From assembly GCA_937927415.1 (NCBI GenBank), contig CALBDS010000004.1:434001-498000 (forward strand): DNA of 64,000 nucleotides. The letters are read 5' to 3'. The notes below the pieces were generated by a model that saw only the letters and a list, made by a program, of their open reading frames with translations, had not been told where the DNA came from and did not search any database. Positions 30,891-40,394 of this stretch are shown in pieces. The stretch comes from an uncultured Rhodospirillaceae bacterium (lineage in GTDB: Bacteria; Pseudomonadota; Alphaproteobacteria; Azospirillales; Azospirillaceae). A program made the position numbers and the translations under genes. How positions within the stretch are numbered: position 1 is the stretch's first letter; every line of letters starts with the position of its first letter.

Positions 30891-32585
30891 TTAGTCCTGC
30901 TCAGCCTGCTTGCGCTTCAGAGCAGCGCCCAGGATGTCGCCCAGCGAGGCGCCCGAGTCAGACGAGCCGTATTCGGCCATCGCCTGCTTCTCTTCTTCCA
31001 TTTCGCGGGCCTTGATCGACAGGGAGATGCGGCGCGAACCGCGGTCGATCTGGGTGACCTTGGCGTCGATCTTTTCGCCGACGGCGAAACGCTCGGGCCG
31101 CTGTTCACCACGCTCGCGCGACAGGTCCGACTTGCGGATGAAGCCGGTGTAGCCTTCGCCCACCGCCACTTCGATGCCGCCGTCGGTGACCGCGGTCACG
31201 GTGCAGGTCACGACGTCGTTCTTCTTCAGGCCGGCGGTGGCGGCTTCGAACGGATCGCTCGAGAGCTGCTTGATGCCCAGGCTGATGCGCTCCTTGTCGA
31301 TATCGACGTCGAGCACCTTCACCTTCACCCGGTCGCCCTTCTTGAACTCGGCGATGGCTTCTTCGCCCGACTTGTTCCAGTCCAGATCGGACATATGGAC
31401 CATGCCGTCGATGTCGCCCGGCAGACCGACGAACAGACCGAATTCGGTGATGTTCTTGACCTCGCCTTCCAGCTCCGTGCCGGGGCCGAACTTGTCGAGG
31501 AAGGTCTCCCACGGGTTGTCCAGGCACTGCTTCAGGCCCAGGCTGATGCGGCGCTTCTGGGGATCGACGTCCAGGACCATGACTTCCACTTCCTGAGAGG
31601 TGGAAACGATCTTGCCCGGATGGACGTTCTTCTTGGTCCACGACATTTCGGAGACGTGAACCAGACCCTCGATGCCCGGCTCCAGCTCGACGAAGGCGCC
31701 GTAGTCGGTGATGTTGGTGACGCGGCCCTTGAACTTGGCCCCGATCGGGTACTTGGCTTCCACGCCTTCCCACGGATCGGCTTCAAGCTGCTTCATGCCC
31801 AGGCTGATGCGCTGGGTTTCGGGGTTGAAGCGGATGACCTGCACGGTGACGGTCTGGCCGATCTGCAGGGCTTCCGAGGGATGGTTGATGCGGCGCCACG
31901 CGATATCGGTGACGTGCAGCAGGCCATCCACGCCGCCCAGGTCCACGAACGCACCGTAATCGGTGATGTTCTTGACCACGCCCTGGAGAATCTGGCCTTC
32001 CTTGAGGTTGGCGACCAGTTCCGAACGGGCTTCGGCGCGGCTTTCTTCCAGCACCGCACGGCGCGACACCACGATGTTCCCGCGCGAGCGGTCCATCTTG
32101 AGGATCTGGAAGGGCTGCGGGGTGCCCAGCAGCGGGGAGATGTCGCGGACCGGGCGGATATCGACCTGGCTGCCGGGCAGGAAGGCCACGGCACCGTTCA
32201 GATCGACGGTGAAGCCACCCTTCACGCGGCCGAAGATCACGCCGGTGACGCGCTGCTGGTCGTTGAAGGCCTTTTCAAGCTGGGTCCACGCTTCTTCGCG
32301 CTTCGCCTTCTCACGGGACAGGACGGCTTCGCCGTTCTTGTCTTCCATGCGTTCCAGATACACCTCGACGGTGTCGCCCGCCTTCAACTCGGCGGGCTGT
32401 CCGGGCACGGAAAATTCCTTGAGCGCAACGCGCCCTTCCGACTTCAGGCCGACGTCGATGGTGACCATGTCGTTCTCGACGGAGACGACGCGGCCCTTGA
32501 CGACGGAGCCTTCCAGAGACTCGGCCGTGCCCAGCGACTCTTCCAGAAGCGCCGCGAAGCTTTCCTTACCCATAGCCTGTGCCAT
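30891..32585 (-). CDS. rpsA: 30S ribosomal protein S1
   Basis: The 564-residue ribosomal protein consists of six S1 (OB-fold) repeats, seen as recurring ITDYGAFVxL and RISLGxKQ segments, and helps the 30S subunit bind mRNA. The N-terminal repeats bind the ribosome and the later ones RNA. A strong AGGAG ribosome-binding site precedes the ATG of MAQAMGKESF; a second in-frame ATG four codons later is possible. It is the last gene of the aroA-cmk-rpsA block, a conserved alphaproteobacterial arrangement, and is followed by a terminator. Confidence 0.96.
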   Translation of the reverse strand: MAQAMGKESFAALLEESLGTAESLEGSVVKGRVVSVENDMVTIDVGLKSEGRVALKEFSVPGQPAELKAGDTVEVYLERMEDKNGEAVLSREKAKREEAWTQLEKAFNDQQRVTGVIFGRVKGGFTVDLNGAVAFLPGSQVDIRPVRDISPLLGTPQPFQILKMDRSRGNIVVSRRAVLEESRAEARSELVANLKEGQILQGVVKNITDYGAFVDLGGVDGLLHVTDIAWRRINHPSEALQIGQTVTVQVIRFNPETQRISLGMKQLEADPWEGVEAKYPIGAKFKGRVTNITDYGAFVELEPGIEGLVHVSEMSWTKKNVHPGKIVSTSQEVEVMVLDVDPQKRRISLGLKQCLDNPWETFLDKFGPGTELEGEVKNITEFGLFVGLPGDIDGMVHMSDLDWNKSGEEAIAEFKKGDRVKVKVLDVDIDKERISLGIKQLSSDPFEAATAGLKKNDVVTCTVTAVTDGGIEVAVGEGYTGFIRKSDLSRERGEQRPERFAVGEKIDAKVTQIDRGSRRISLSIKAREMEEEKQAMAEYGSSDSGASLGDILGAALKRKQAEQD

Positions 32586-32740
32586 TGAAACTCCTAAGGT
32601 TGCGCAAAAACGGCCCGCATCCGGCCCGGCCACGGCAGCATGGACCGGCGTCGATGCGAACCGCCGCGCCGGACCTCATGTCCGGCGTCTTGGTTCAAAA
32701 TGTTTTCTGGGAGGCGATCCGGCCCGGACGTCCGCGGCGC

Positions 32741-33406
32741 TCAGGCGCCGTGCACGCCGGTCTTGGAACCGATAAACGCAATCGCCGCGGTAAACGCCTC
32801 GTCAGCGTTCATCGCGGATGTATCAAGCAGATAAGCATCGTCGGCGGGGACCAGGGGAGCGATCGTCCTTTGGCTGTCGCGCGCGTCACGAGCCTTCATG
32901 TCTTCCAGAACGTCGGACGGTATAGCCGGAATCCCGCGTTCCTGCAACTCCTTGAGTCGCCGCTGGGCGCGGACCTCCACCGATGCGGTGATGAACAGTT
33001 TGGCCTGCGCATCGGGACAGACCACGGTGCCCACGTCGCGCCCGTCCAGCACCGCCCCCGGCGCCCCGCCCGGAGGGTTGAGGGCGAAGGTGCGCTGGAA
33101 ATCCAGCAGGGCCGCCCGCACCTCGGGCACCACGGCAACCTTCGAGGCGGCCTGCGCCGCCTCGTCGGTGCGCAGGTCGGGGTCGTCCAGAATGGCAGAC
33201 TCGGGCTTGAGCGCGCGGGCCACCTGGGCCGCCGCCACCGGGTCCGCCGGGTCCTTGTCGGCCCGCAGGACCAGAACCCCGACGGCGCGGTAGAGCGAGC
33301 CGGTGTCGAGGTGGGCGAAACCCAGCGCACGCGCGATGCGTCGGGCCAGCGTGCCCTTGCCCGATGCGGCGGGGCCGTCGATGGCGATGATGAGAGACGA
33401 TGACAT
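32741..33406 (-). CDS. cmk: Cytidylate kinase
   Basis: The 221-residue P-loop kinase phosphorylates CMP and dCMP. The ATP-binding loop GPAASGKGT lies near residue 10 and LDTGSLYRAV near residue 33. DGRDVGTVVCPDA and the LID region with RDARDSQR, preceding the conserved PL motif, complete the family pattern. The ribosome-binding site is weak. It lies between aroA and rpsA on the same strand, as usual in this lineage. Confidence 0.95.
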   Translation of the reverse strand: MSSSLIIAIDGPAASGKGTLARRIARALGFAHLDTGSLYRAVGVLVLRADKDPADPVAAAQVARALKPESAILDDPDLRTDEAAQAASKVAVVPEVRAALLDFQRTFALNPPGGAPGAVLDGRDVGTVVCPDAQAKLFITASVEVRAQRRLKELQERGIPAIPSDVLEDMKARDARDSQRTIAPLVPADDAYLLDTSAMNADEAFTAAIAFIGSKTGVHGA

Positions 33407-33532
33407 GGGGTTCTGCGTATCTGTGGCGATCACGAGCGGTAACCGTTCCGGCAGCCAGTTAGTCCCGTCCATCCCCCATGGCAAGCGCGGTCTTTGACCA
33501 TCGGCCACACTCTGCCATGCTTTTTCAGCCTA

Positions 33533-34885
33533 TCACACCCCCGCGATCTTCGCGCCCAGTCCGTTCATCAGCCCGACGAAACCGGGGAAGCTGGTGTCGA
33601 TGAAGGTGCTGTCGTCCACCTGCACCGGCTCCACCGACCCCATGCCCAGAACCAGGAAGCTCATGGCGATGCGGTGGTCCATGGCGGTGGCGACCACCCC
33701 GCCGCCCTGGGGCGGACGGCCGGTGCCGTGCACGGTCAGGCTGTCGTCGGCCCCCACCTCCACCTTTACCCCGCAGCGGGTCAGCCCCTCGGCCACCATG
33801 GACAGGCGGTCGCTTTCCTTCACCCGCAGCTCCTTCAGCCCCAGCATGACCGTGGTGCCCTCGGCATAGGCCGCGGCGACCGCCAGGATGGGGTATTCGT
33901 CGATCATCGACGGGGCACGGTCGGCGGGAACAACCACGCCCTTCAGACGGCTGCCCTTGACGCGCAGGTCGGCCACCGGCTCGCCCGCCTGATCGCGGCG
34001 GTTCTCGAACGCGATGTCCGCCCCCATCTCCACCAGCGTGTCGTAAAGGCCGGTGCGGCGCGGGTTCATGCCCACGTCGGTCAGCACCACCTCCGAATCG
34101 GGGCGCAGCAAGGCCGCCACCGCGGGGAAGGCGGCGCTGCTGGGATCGGCCGGCACATGGATGGTGCGGCCGGTCAGTTCCGGCTGGCCGGTGACCGACA
34201 CCGCCAGCGCCCCATCCTCCAGCGTTTCCACCGACACGGTGGCGCCGAAATGGCGCAGCATCAGTTCGCTGTGGTCGCGGGTGGGTTCGGATTCGATGAC
34301 GGTGGTGACGCCGGCGGTGTTCAGCCCGCACAGCAGCACCGCCGATTTGACCTGAGCCGACGGCACCGGCAGGCGGTAGGTGATGGGAACGGTCTTGTCG
34401 CTGCCCAGCACCGCCATGGGCAGGCGCCCGCCGCCACGGGTGACGAAGGAGGCGCCCATCTGTTCCAGCGGGCCGATGACGCGGGCCATGGGACGCTTCA
34501 CAAGCGAGGCGTCGCCGGTGAAAAAGGTGGTGATGGGGTGCGAGGCCACCAGCCCGACCAGCAGCCGGGCGGCGGTGCCGCTGTTGCCCATGTCCAGCAC
34601 CTGCGCCGGTTCAACCAGCCCGCCCAGCCCGACGCCGCGCACCCGCCACACCCCATCGGTGCAGGAAGCCTCCGCCCCCAGCGCGCGCATGGCGGCGGCG
34701 GTGTTCAGCACATCCTCCCCTTCCAGCAGGCCGTGGATGACGGTTTCGCCCACCGCCACCGCGCCGAACATCAGCGAACGGTGGGAGATCGACTTGTCGC
34801 CCGGCACCCGCAGCGTCCCCGCCAGCGCGCCGCTGGCCGACGAGCGCAGGGGGCGGACCGCCGGGGTGGAGTGAGCGTTGGTCAT
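33533..34885 (-). CDS. aroA: 3-phosphoshikimate 1-carboxyvinyltransferase (EPSP synthase)
   Basis: The 450-residue enzyme of the shikimate pathway joins phosphoenolpyruvate to shikimate 3-phosphate. Signature segments are VPGDKSISHRSLMFGA, LDMGNSGTAARLL and RVKESDRLSMVAEGL. Two-domain inverted beta-alpha barrels are implied by the length. The ATG of MTNAHSTPAV is chosen because the frame extends 32 unconserved residues upstream. The gene heads the aroA-cmk-rpsA block and diverges from the FYDLN gene. Confidence 0.96.
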   Translation of the reverse strand: MTNAHSTPAVRPLRSSASGALAGTLRVPGDKSISHRSLMFGAVAVGETVIHGLLEGEDVLNTAAAMRALGAEASCTDGVWRVRGVGLGGLVEPAQVLDMGNSGTAARLLVGLVASHPITTFFTGDASLVKRPMARVIGPLEQMGASFVTRGGGRLPMAVLGSDKTVPITYRLPVPSAQVKSAVLLCGLNTAGVTTVIESEPTRDHSELMLRHFGATVSVETLEDGALAVSVTGQPELTGRTIHVPADPSSAAFPAVAALLRPDSEVVLTDVGMNPRRTGLYDTLVEMGADIAFENRRDQAGEPVADLRVKGSRLKGVVVPADRAPSMIDEYPILAVAAAYAEGTTVMLGLKELRVKESDRLSMVAEGLTRCGVKVEVGADDSLTVHGTGRPPQGGGVVATAMDHRIAMSFLVLGMGSVEPVQVDDSTFIDTSFPGFVGLMNGLGAKIAGV

Positions 34886-35146
34886 GGCTGGGCCTCGCAA
34901 AGCAGGAAACGGTTGCAAACGAATCGGTGCGATGGGGTTCGATACCACACCGCTCCCGGCCTTGCGAGCGAACAAAACCACCCGTCACCCGCCCCCGGCG
35001 GGCGGACGCGGTGGGGTGGCCGTTATGCTCCGATGGAGATGCGCCGCTCCGATGCTCAGTTTGTTTTTGACAAGCGGCGCGGCCCATGGCAAACGGCGCC
35101 ACTTGGATGACTTCCGATATGTGACGGAACGACGGAGGATTTCTGC
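34886..35146. other. Divergent gap between aroA and the FYDLN gene
   Basis: The 261-bp gap holds no gene I can support. A TTGACA hexamer lies at 35067-35072 on the plus strand, but no fitting -10 was found at the normal spacing. It must contain the aroA promoter and that of the FYDLN gene. Confidence 0.4.
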
Positions 35147-35539
35147 GTGGCGAAGCCGGAATGGGGCGTCAAGCGCATCTGCCCGAACTGCGGCGCGCGC
35201 TATTACGATATGCGCAAAGACCCGCCGGTTTGCCCGGCGTGCAACACCCCCTTTGATCCCGAGGCTCTTCTGAAATCGCGCCGGGCACGCCCGATCCCGG
35301 TTGACGATGTAAAGAAGGCCCCGGTGCCGAGGGACGACGCCGATCTGGAGAAGGACGAGGACGAAACCACCGAACTGGACGAGGTGGTGGATGATGTCCC
35401 CGTCGATGACCTGGACGAGGACGGCGCCGACACCCCCGACGATGAGGACGATGTCCTGATCGAGGATACCTCCGAACTCGGCGAAGACGACATGGACGAA
35501 GTGGTCGATGTCGAGGGCGAGGACGAGGAAGAGCGTTAA
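35147..35539 (+). CDS. FYDLN acid family protein (TIGR02300)
   Basis: The 130-residue protein is characteristic of alphaproteobacteria. It has two CxxC pairs near the N-terminus (CPNCGARYYDMRKDPPVCPAC) for a probable zinc ribbon, then a long run of Asp and Glu that is nearly all acidic to the end. The function of the family is unknown. The start is GTG with an AGGA site 7-8 bases upstream. It stands divergent from aroA and is followed by a strong terminator. Confidence 0.92.
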   Translation: MAKPEWGVKRICPNCGARYYDMRKDPPVCPACNTPFDPEALLKSRRARPIPVDDVKKAPVPRDDADLEKDEDETTELDEVVDDVPVDDLDEDGADTPDDEDDVLIEDTSELGEDDMDEVVDVEGEDEEER

Positions 35540-35586
35540 GCCGGTTTCCGCCGGTTCCCCCGGCGGAGCGCCCGCATGAAGCGCGC

Positions 35587-35626
35587 CAAAAGGCCGCCCG
35601 GCTTTCCCAGCCGGGCGGCCTTTTGC
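35587..35626. terminator. Bidirectional terminator after the FYDLN gene
   Basis: A strong inverted repeat (AAAAGGCCGCCCGGCT / AGCCGGGCGGCCTTTT) with T-rich flanks lies between the FYDLN gene and the convergent PSD-like gene, and could serve both. Confidence 0.8.
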
Positions 35627-35649
35627 ATGAGCGGGGCCGCGCGCTGCCG

Positions 35650-36999
35650 TTACCGCCGCGTGACCACGGTGGCAAGGTTGGAGCGCACCGCCACGTTGGT
35701 GGCGTCCAGGTTCGGCGTGTCGGAAACCGGCACCTGGAATTCAAGCTCCACCCCCGGCTGGAACACCAGGCAATGGGTGGAACCGCCGAAGTGGAACATG
35801 CCGATCTCGTCGCCCCGGCTGACCCTTTGCCCCGGCACCACGGTGATCTCGCAACTGGACACCTCGGCCATGCCGACCGGGACCATGGCGATCAGGCCGA
35901 TGGCCGGGTCGTCGGCGCGGATGAAGATCACCGCCCGCGTGGCGACCGAGGTGATGAACGGCTGCGAGGCGTTGGGCGCCGACGGGTCGGGATCGTCGCT
36001 GTAGATGCCTTCCGACGGGCTTTCCAGGTAATAGGTGCCGTTGACCACGGTGGCCTTTTCGATCACCCCATCGACCGGGCTGTGCCAACGGTGGTAGCTG
36101 AGCGCGCTCAGGAACGCCTGATACACGGTGCCGCCCGCGAACTGCGCCGCCAGCGGATCGTGGTTCAGCATGTGGTTCAGGGAATAGGGCTGTCCCTTCA
36201 GCCAGATGTTGGCCGACAGCGACACGCCGGTCTGATATTGCAGCGGCGCCGATTCGCAGGCGTTGACGAGCACCGCATCGCCGACCGGCCGCTGCCCGTC
36301 CTTGAACAGGCGGGTGAAGAAATCGTCCCATGACGTGAAGCCCAGATAGGCCGGGTCGCTGGGATCGGGCACCGCGAAGATGTCTTCGAACGTCTGGCCC
36401 GGCGGCGGGTCGGCGAAGGGCTGCTGGGCGACGGTGACCATCTGCTTCCTGGCCGGCGCGCTCAGCCACGGGATGGATTTGGGGTCGCTGGTGACGTCCC
36501 CCTCGGCCAGCACGTAACGCGATGGCTCGGTGCACAGGAACCGGCCCCAGTAATCCAGCACCGCCTTGAAATAGGCGTTGAAGCCGGCGTCGTTGAACGT
36601 CACCGTGCCGCCCACCGTGCCCATGGGCCAGTCGAGCAGGGCATTGATGGGAAAGCCCACCAGCCCCTGCGCTTCCAGGCTGCCGTCGTCCACGATGAAT
36701 TCGGGGGACGTGGCCATGATGGTGTTCAGCAGGCTCAGGAACTCATCCCAACTGGTCACCGCCGGGGCGCCGGTGGGATCGTCCTTGGAATAGGCCAGGG
36801 CCTCGACGAACATGGCCTGGGTGCTGGCCGTCAGGACCGGGTTGTTCGCCACCATCTTTTGCAGAGCCTTGATGGGGGGAATGTAATCCGCCGGGTCGGT
36901 GCCGGCCGCCTTGGCCTTCAGCTTGAGAATCCATTTGCGGATAACCGCGTGATCGGCGGTCAGCCAGCCGCCCGGCCGGCGCCTGTTGGGACGCGACAT
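35650..36999 (-). CDS. Phosphatidylserine decarboxylase-like protein with N-terminal PSDC domain
   Basis: The 449-residue protein looks like the two-domain PSD-related family. Its N-terminal part (residues 1-200) resembles the PSD-associated helical domain. The C-terminal half carries FFTRLFKDGQRPV near residue 227, YHRWHSPVDGVI at 302-313, and a GGST motif at 405-408 equivalent to the LGST autocleavage site that makes the pyruvoyl group (Ser407). It could decarboxylate phosphatidylserine or a related substrate. No signal peptide or membrane segment is seen. It is unlike the housekeeping Psd, being longer with the extra domain. It is divergent from a GH18-like gene across a 550-bp AT-rich gap. 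Confidence 0.75.
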   Translation of the reverse strand: MSRPNRRRPGGWLTADHAVIRKWILKLKAKAAGTDPADYIPPIKALQKMVANNPVLTASTQAMFVEALAYSKDDPTGAPAVTSWDEFLSLLNTIMATSPEFIVDDGSLEAQGLVGFPINALLDWPMGTVGGTVTFNDAGFNAYFKAVLDYWGRFLCTEPSRYVLAEGDVTSDPKSIPWLSAPARKQMVTVAQQPFADPPPGQTFEDIFAVPDPSDPAYLGFTSWDDFFTRLFKDGQRPVGDAVLVNACESAPLQYQTGVSLSANIWLKGQPYSLNHMLNHDPLAAQFAGGTVYQAFLSALSYHRWHSPVDGVIEKATVVNGTYYLESPSEGIYSDDPDPSAPNASQPFITSVATRAVIFIRADDPAIGLIAMVPVGMAEVSSCEITVVPGQRVSRGDEIGMFHFGGSTHCLVFQPGVELEFQVPVSDTPNLDATNVAVRSNLATVVTRR

Positions 37000-37549
37000 C
37001 TGGTTTGCTCCCTTATCAATTCACATTTCGTCAGAGACGTTATTGCATACGAATACATTCTTTTCTGATGCATCAGCATCATTCCGGTGATGATACATCC
37101 GCAATCTACAATAAAAATCATCAATTTTACTATATGATCTTCAAGGATAATATCCTTTCGAAGCATCAGCATGAGCCGATACACTAACGAATTCTGTCTG
37201 GCTCAATCAAAAGCACAGCCTGTATCTCGGATATATGCGGCGCGTTCGTCTGGGGAGCGGATCCTGGAAGCGCCGCGGTGCGCGTACGCTCTCCCATCCG
37301 GACAGTCGTTTCATGACATCGCGGCGGCGGTGGTAATTCCTTGCACGGATTTGCCGCGAACAGACAGGTTTTAATAAAATAAGAAAATGACAAAATATGA
37401 CGAATAATGATAACGCAAATTTTCGATTTCCAATTTCAGATTGCTTTCCAATAATAAAAAAAGGTGCTCGATTTTAGAACAAAATCCACCATCTTTCGGA
37501 AGAAAGATTTTGAATACGTCATATTAACTTCCAAAATGGGAATGATACG
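37000..37549. other. AT-rich divergent gap between the PSD-like and GH18-like genes
   Basis: The 550-bp stretch is strongly enriched in A and T compared with the genome around it. It has no gene I can support; short open frames here lack ribosome-binding sites and conserved features. It must contain the two divergent promoters. Runs near 37375-37470 are especially T/A rich, as in silenced or acquired DNA. Confidence 0.45.
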
Positions 37550-38617
37550 ATGACCACTTCACCCCAGCCTCTGATTTCATCTCCCCGCAACATGACCTAC
37601 CTGCGCGGCCCCTTTTATCAGAACACCAGCACCGTCTGGGATCCGAACTTCGACATGGACGATTTCTTTGCCCAGCCGATCTCCGCGGCCATCATGGCGT
37701 TCGTCCACATCAAGCCCATGACCGCAGGGGGCACCCCGGAAATCGTCATCAACAACGTCCCCTTGTCGGATTCAAAGATGGTGGACGCGCTGAACGCCCT
37801 GAAGGCAGCCAACACCACCGCCTCCGGCGGGCAGAAGTTCCCGATCCTCCTGTCGATCGGCGGGGCCGGCAATCCCCAGGACTGGACGAACATTCAGAGC
37901 AAGCCGACGGCCTGGGCCACCGCCATTTACCAGAAGCTGATCGTGCCGTTCGGCTTTGCCGGAATCGACATCGACAACGAGGACTGGCCCGGCGACACCT
38001 CCGACGCCGGAACCCAAGGCAAAGCCATCGGCCAGTTCCTGGAAACCCTCGCCGCCTACCGCCTGACCAGCGCATCGAAGCTGATCGTGTCGGTGGCCCC
38101 CTATGCGCCCCAATTCGACGACAGCACCCCGGATTATGCCGGGTACAGCGCCATCTGCTCTTACCTGCGAACCATCAACCCCCTCTATCCCATCCGCCCC
38201 ATGGTCAACGTCCAAAGCTACGGCGGCTTCGACAACAGCCTGACTTCGGCCCTGAGCGGCACCAACAGCACGGTGCAGACGTGGCTGGGCCTGACCGATT
38301 ACAGCGACGTCACCGCCAGCGTGGCCGCCGCCCGTTACACCAACGCGGTCTATGGCTTCTGCAACAACAGCAGCAGTTCCGTCTGCCCCAGCACCTCGTC
38401 GCCGGACGACAGCACCATCGCCGATGAAATCACGAAAGCGCGGCAGACCTACGCCAGCCAGGGGCCGGACAGCATCACCATCACCACGAATGTCAGCAGC
38501 GGCCTGTGGGCTTACCCGCAGATCGACAGCTCGGTGACACCACCGGCAACGCAGTCCCCCTATGCCGCATGGGTGCAGACGCTGAACCAGGATCTGGGCA
38601 TCAGCAGCGGGTCGTGA
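37550..38617 (+). CDS. Glycoside hydrolase family 18-like (chitinase-like) protein
   Basis: The 355-residue protein shows the GH18 pattern: SIGG at residues 102-105 and GFAGIDIDNEDW around residue 140. That segment aligns to the catalytic DxxDxDxE motif with Asp140, Asp142 and the catalytic Glu144 kept, but the first Asp replaced by Ala137. Activity on chitin or related glycans is possible, or it may be a lectin-like or inactive homologue. It has no N-terminal signal peptide. It is divergent from the PSD-like gene, and the neighbourhood is AT-rich. Confidence 0.72.
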   Translation: MTTSPQPLISSPRNMTYLRGPFYQNTSTVWDPNFDMDDFFAQPISAAIMAFVHIKPMTAGGTPEIVINNVPLSDSKMVDALNALKAANTTASGGQKFPILLSIGGAGNPQDWTNIQSKPTAWATAIYQKLIVPFGFAGIDIDNEDWPGDTSDAGTQGKAIGQFLETLAAYRLTSASKLIVSVAPYAPQFDDSTPDYAGYSAICSYLRTINPLYPIRPMVNVQSYGGFDNSLTSALSGTNSTVQTWLGLTDYSDVTASVAAARYTNAVYGFCNNSSSSVCPSTSSPDDSTIADEITKARQTYASQGPDSITITTNVSSGLWAYPQIDSSVTPPATQSPYAAWVQTLNQDLGISSGS

Positions 38618-38624
38618 CGCACAC

Positions 38625-38669
38625 GGCCGGCGGGTGGCGCTTCGTCGCCCCCGCCGGCGCCACCCGGCC
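38625..38669. terminator. Hairpin between convergent GH18 and histidine kinase genes
   Basis: GGGTGGCGC and GCGCCACCC arms, extended by GGCCGG and CCGGCC, lie between the ends of two converging genes. The T run is short, so the terminator role is probable but not certain. Confidence 0.4.
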
Positions 38670-38672
38670 ACT

Positions 38673-40253
38673 CTACCAGTCGGTGACCACCCGGTCGGGG
38701 GGCAGACGCAGGATGACGGTGGTCCCGACCCCCTCGTGGGAGCGGATCTCCAGCCGTCCGCCGTGCTTGTCCATCAGCGACTTGGCAATCGACAGCCCCA
38801 GCCCGATGCCGTCGTAATGGCGGGTCAGCAGGGATTCCCCCTGGACGAAGGGCAGCATCACCGATTCCATCCGGTCTTCGGGGATGCCGATGCCGGTGTC
38901 GAACACCTCCGCCACCAGCCCGCCGTCGGAATCGACCCGGGCGGCCAGCCCGATGCTGCCGCCGACGGGGGTGAACTTGATGGCGTTGGACAGCAGGTGC
39001 ATCAGCACCTGTTTCAGCGCGCGGGGATCGGCGTAGATGGGGGGCAGTTCGGCGGCGATATCGGCCTGCACCTTCAGCTTGCCGCGCTCGGCGCGCTTGG
39101 CGACCAGACGCAGGCACGACACCACCACATCGCGGAAATCCACCAGCGTCTCGTCCAGCCCCAGCGTCCCCGCTTCGATGGACGCCACCTCCAGCAGGTC
39201 GTTGATGTTGGCCAGCAGCAACTCGCCCGACCGCTTGATCTCGGCGATGTAGGCCAGATACTGCGGATTTTCCACCGCCCCCAGCATCTGCTGCTGCACC
39301 ACGTCGGCAAAGCCCAGGATGCCGTTCAGCGGCGTGCGCAGCTCATGGCTCATGTTGGACAGGAAGGCGGATTTGGCGCGGTTGGCCAGATCCGCCGCTT
39401 CCTTCGCCTCGATCAGGGCGGCTTCGGCGCGGCGGGCCTGGGACACGTCGCGGATGGTGCCGACGAAGACGTGGAAGCCCGGTCGGTTGATTTCGGTCAG
39501 CGCCAGCCAGCCGGCGAAGACGCTGCCGTCCTTGCGCTGCACCGGCACGTCGCGGCCGATGCCGATCACCCGCCGCGTGCCGGTCGAAAGGTAACGCTGC
39601 ATATAGCCGGCGTGGCGGCCGGCTTCGTCCTCCGGCATCAGGATGGTGACGTTGCGGCCCACCAGTTCGGCGGCGGTGTAGCCCAGCATCGCTTCGACCG
39701 CCGGGTTGACCTCCAGGATCGTGCCGTCGGGGGTGACGGTCATGATCGCTTCCACCGCGGTTTCGATGATGGCGCGGTAAAGCTGTTCGGAGCGTTCCAG
39801 CTCGTCTTCCCGGCGGCGCAGGGCGGTGCGGTCGGTGACCATGGCGATCAGGGCGGTGACCCGCCCCTCCTCATCGCGAAGGACCGACGGGCGGATCCCC
39901 ACAGACACCACGGACCCGTCATCGCGGCGGTAACGCTTTTCGAAAAAGCCGGGGCCATCCTCGCCACGGGCCAGACGGTCCAGCAGATCCCGTTCCCACG
40001 CCCAGTCTTCGGGCAGGGTCAGGCTTTCGATGGATGCGCCCACCATCTGGTCTTGGGTGCGGCCGTACAGGGCGGCATAGGCCGGGTTGACATGGGTCAG
40101 GGTGTAGGTGAGATCGGCGACGGCGATGCCCATCTCGGCATGGGCGAAGATCTCGTCGAACAGCCGCAGGCATAACGTCCTGTCAATCCCCGCCGCCGCG
40201 GTCGCCGGCCCGGTGCCAGAACTGGACGGGTTTTCAGAACTGCTGCACGACAT
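38673..40253 (-). CDS. PAS-domain sensor histidine kinase
   Basis: The 526-residue kinase has two PAS domains (roughly residues 30-150 and 155-270) followed by a HisKA/HATPase pair. The H box FLSNMSHELRTPLNGI contains the autophosphorylated His, the N box is LLSNAIKFTP, and DTGIGIPE and GIGLGLSIAKS form the ATP lid. No membrane segment is visible, so it is likely cytoplasmic. No response regulator is adjacent, so the partner is unknown. The start is uncertain: a longer reading would add 38 residues from a GTG. The gene is convergent with the GH18-like gene. Confidence 0.88.
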   Translation of the reverse strand: MSCSSSENPSSSGTGPATAAAGIDRTLCLRLFDEIFAHAEMGIAVADLTYTLTHVNPAYAALYGRTQDQMVGASIESLTLPEDWAWERDLLDRLARGEDGPGFFEKRYRRDDGSVVSVGIRPSVLRDEEGRVTALIAMVTDRTALRRREDELERSEQLYRAIIETAVEAIMTVTPDGTILEVNPAVEAMLGYTAAELVGRNVTILMPEDEAGRHAGYMQRYLSTGTRRVIGIGRDVPVQRKDGSVFAGWLALTEINRPGFHVFVGTIRDVSQARRAEAALIEAKEAADLANRAKSAFLSNMSHELRTPLNGILGFADVVQQQMLGAVENPQYLAYIAEIKRSGELLLANINDLLEVASIEAGTLGLDETLVDFRDVVVSCLRLVAKRAERGKLKVQADIAAELPPIYADPRALKQVLMHLLSNAIKFTPVGGSIGLAARVDSDGGLVAEVFDTGIGIPEDRMESVMLPFVQGESLLTRHYDGIGLGLSIAKSLMDKHGGRLEIRSHEGVGTTVILRLPPDRVVTDW

Positions 40254-40394
40254 GGCACGCCCAAGGCTTGCGGCCCGCACCCGTAGAAGGCGAACCGTTC
40301 GATCCCCACCGCGCCCTTGTACCCGAAGGCGCCATCCGATGGCGACGGTTAAATTGACGCTCATCACCGTCCGCTTATCAAGGAACAGGGAATA

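Noticed and set aside
30691..31015. Small plus-strand frames after the phosphatase gene
   Set aside because: They are translations of the hairpin repeats and the rpsA antisense strand, without ribosome-binding sites.
37005..37393. Short open frames in the AT-rich gap
   Set aside because: They are AT-rich, lack ribosome-binding sites, and encode no recognisable sequence.
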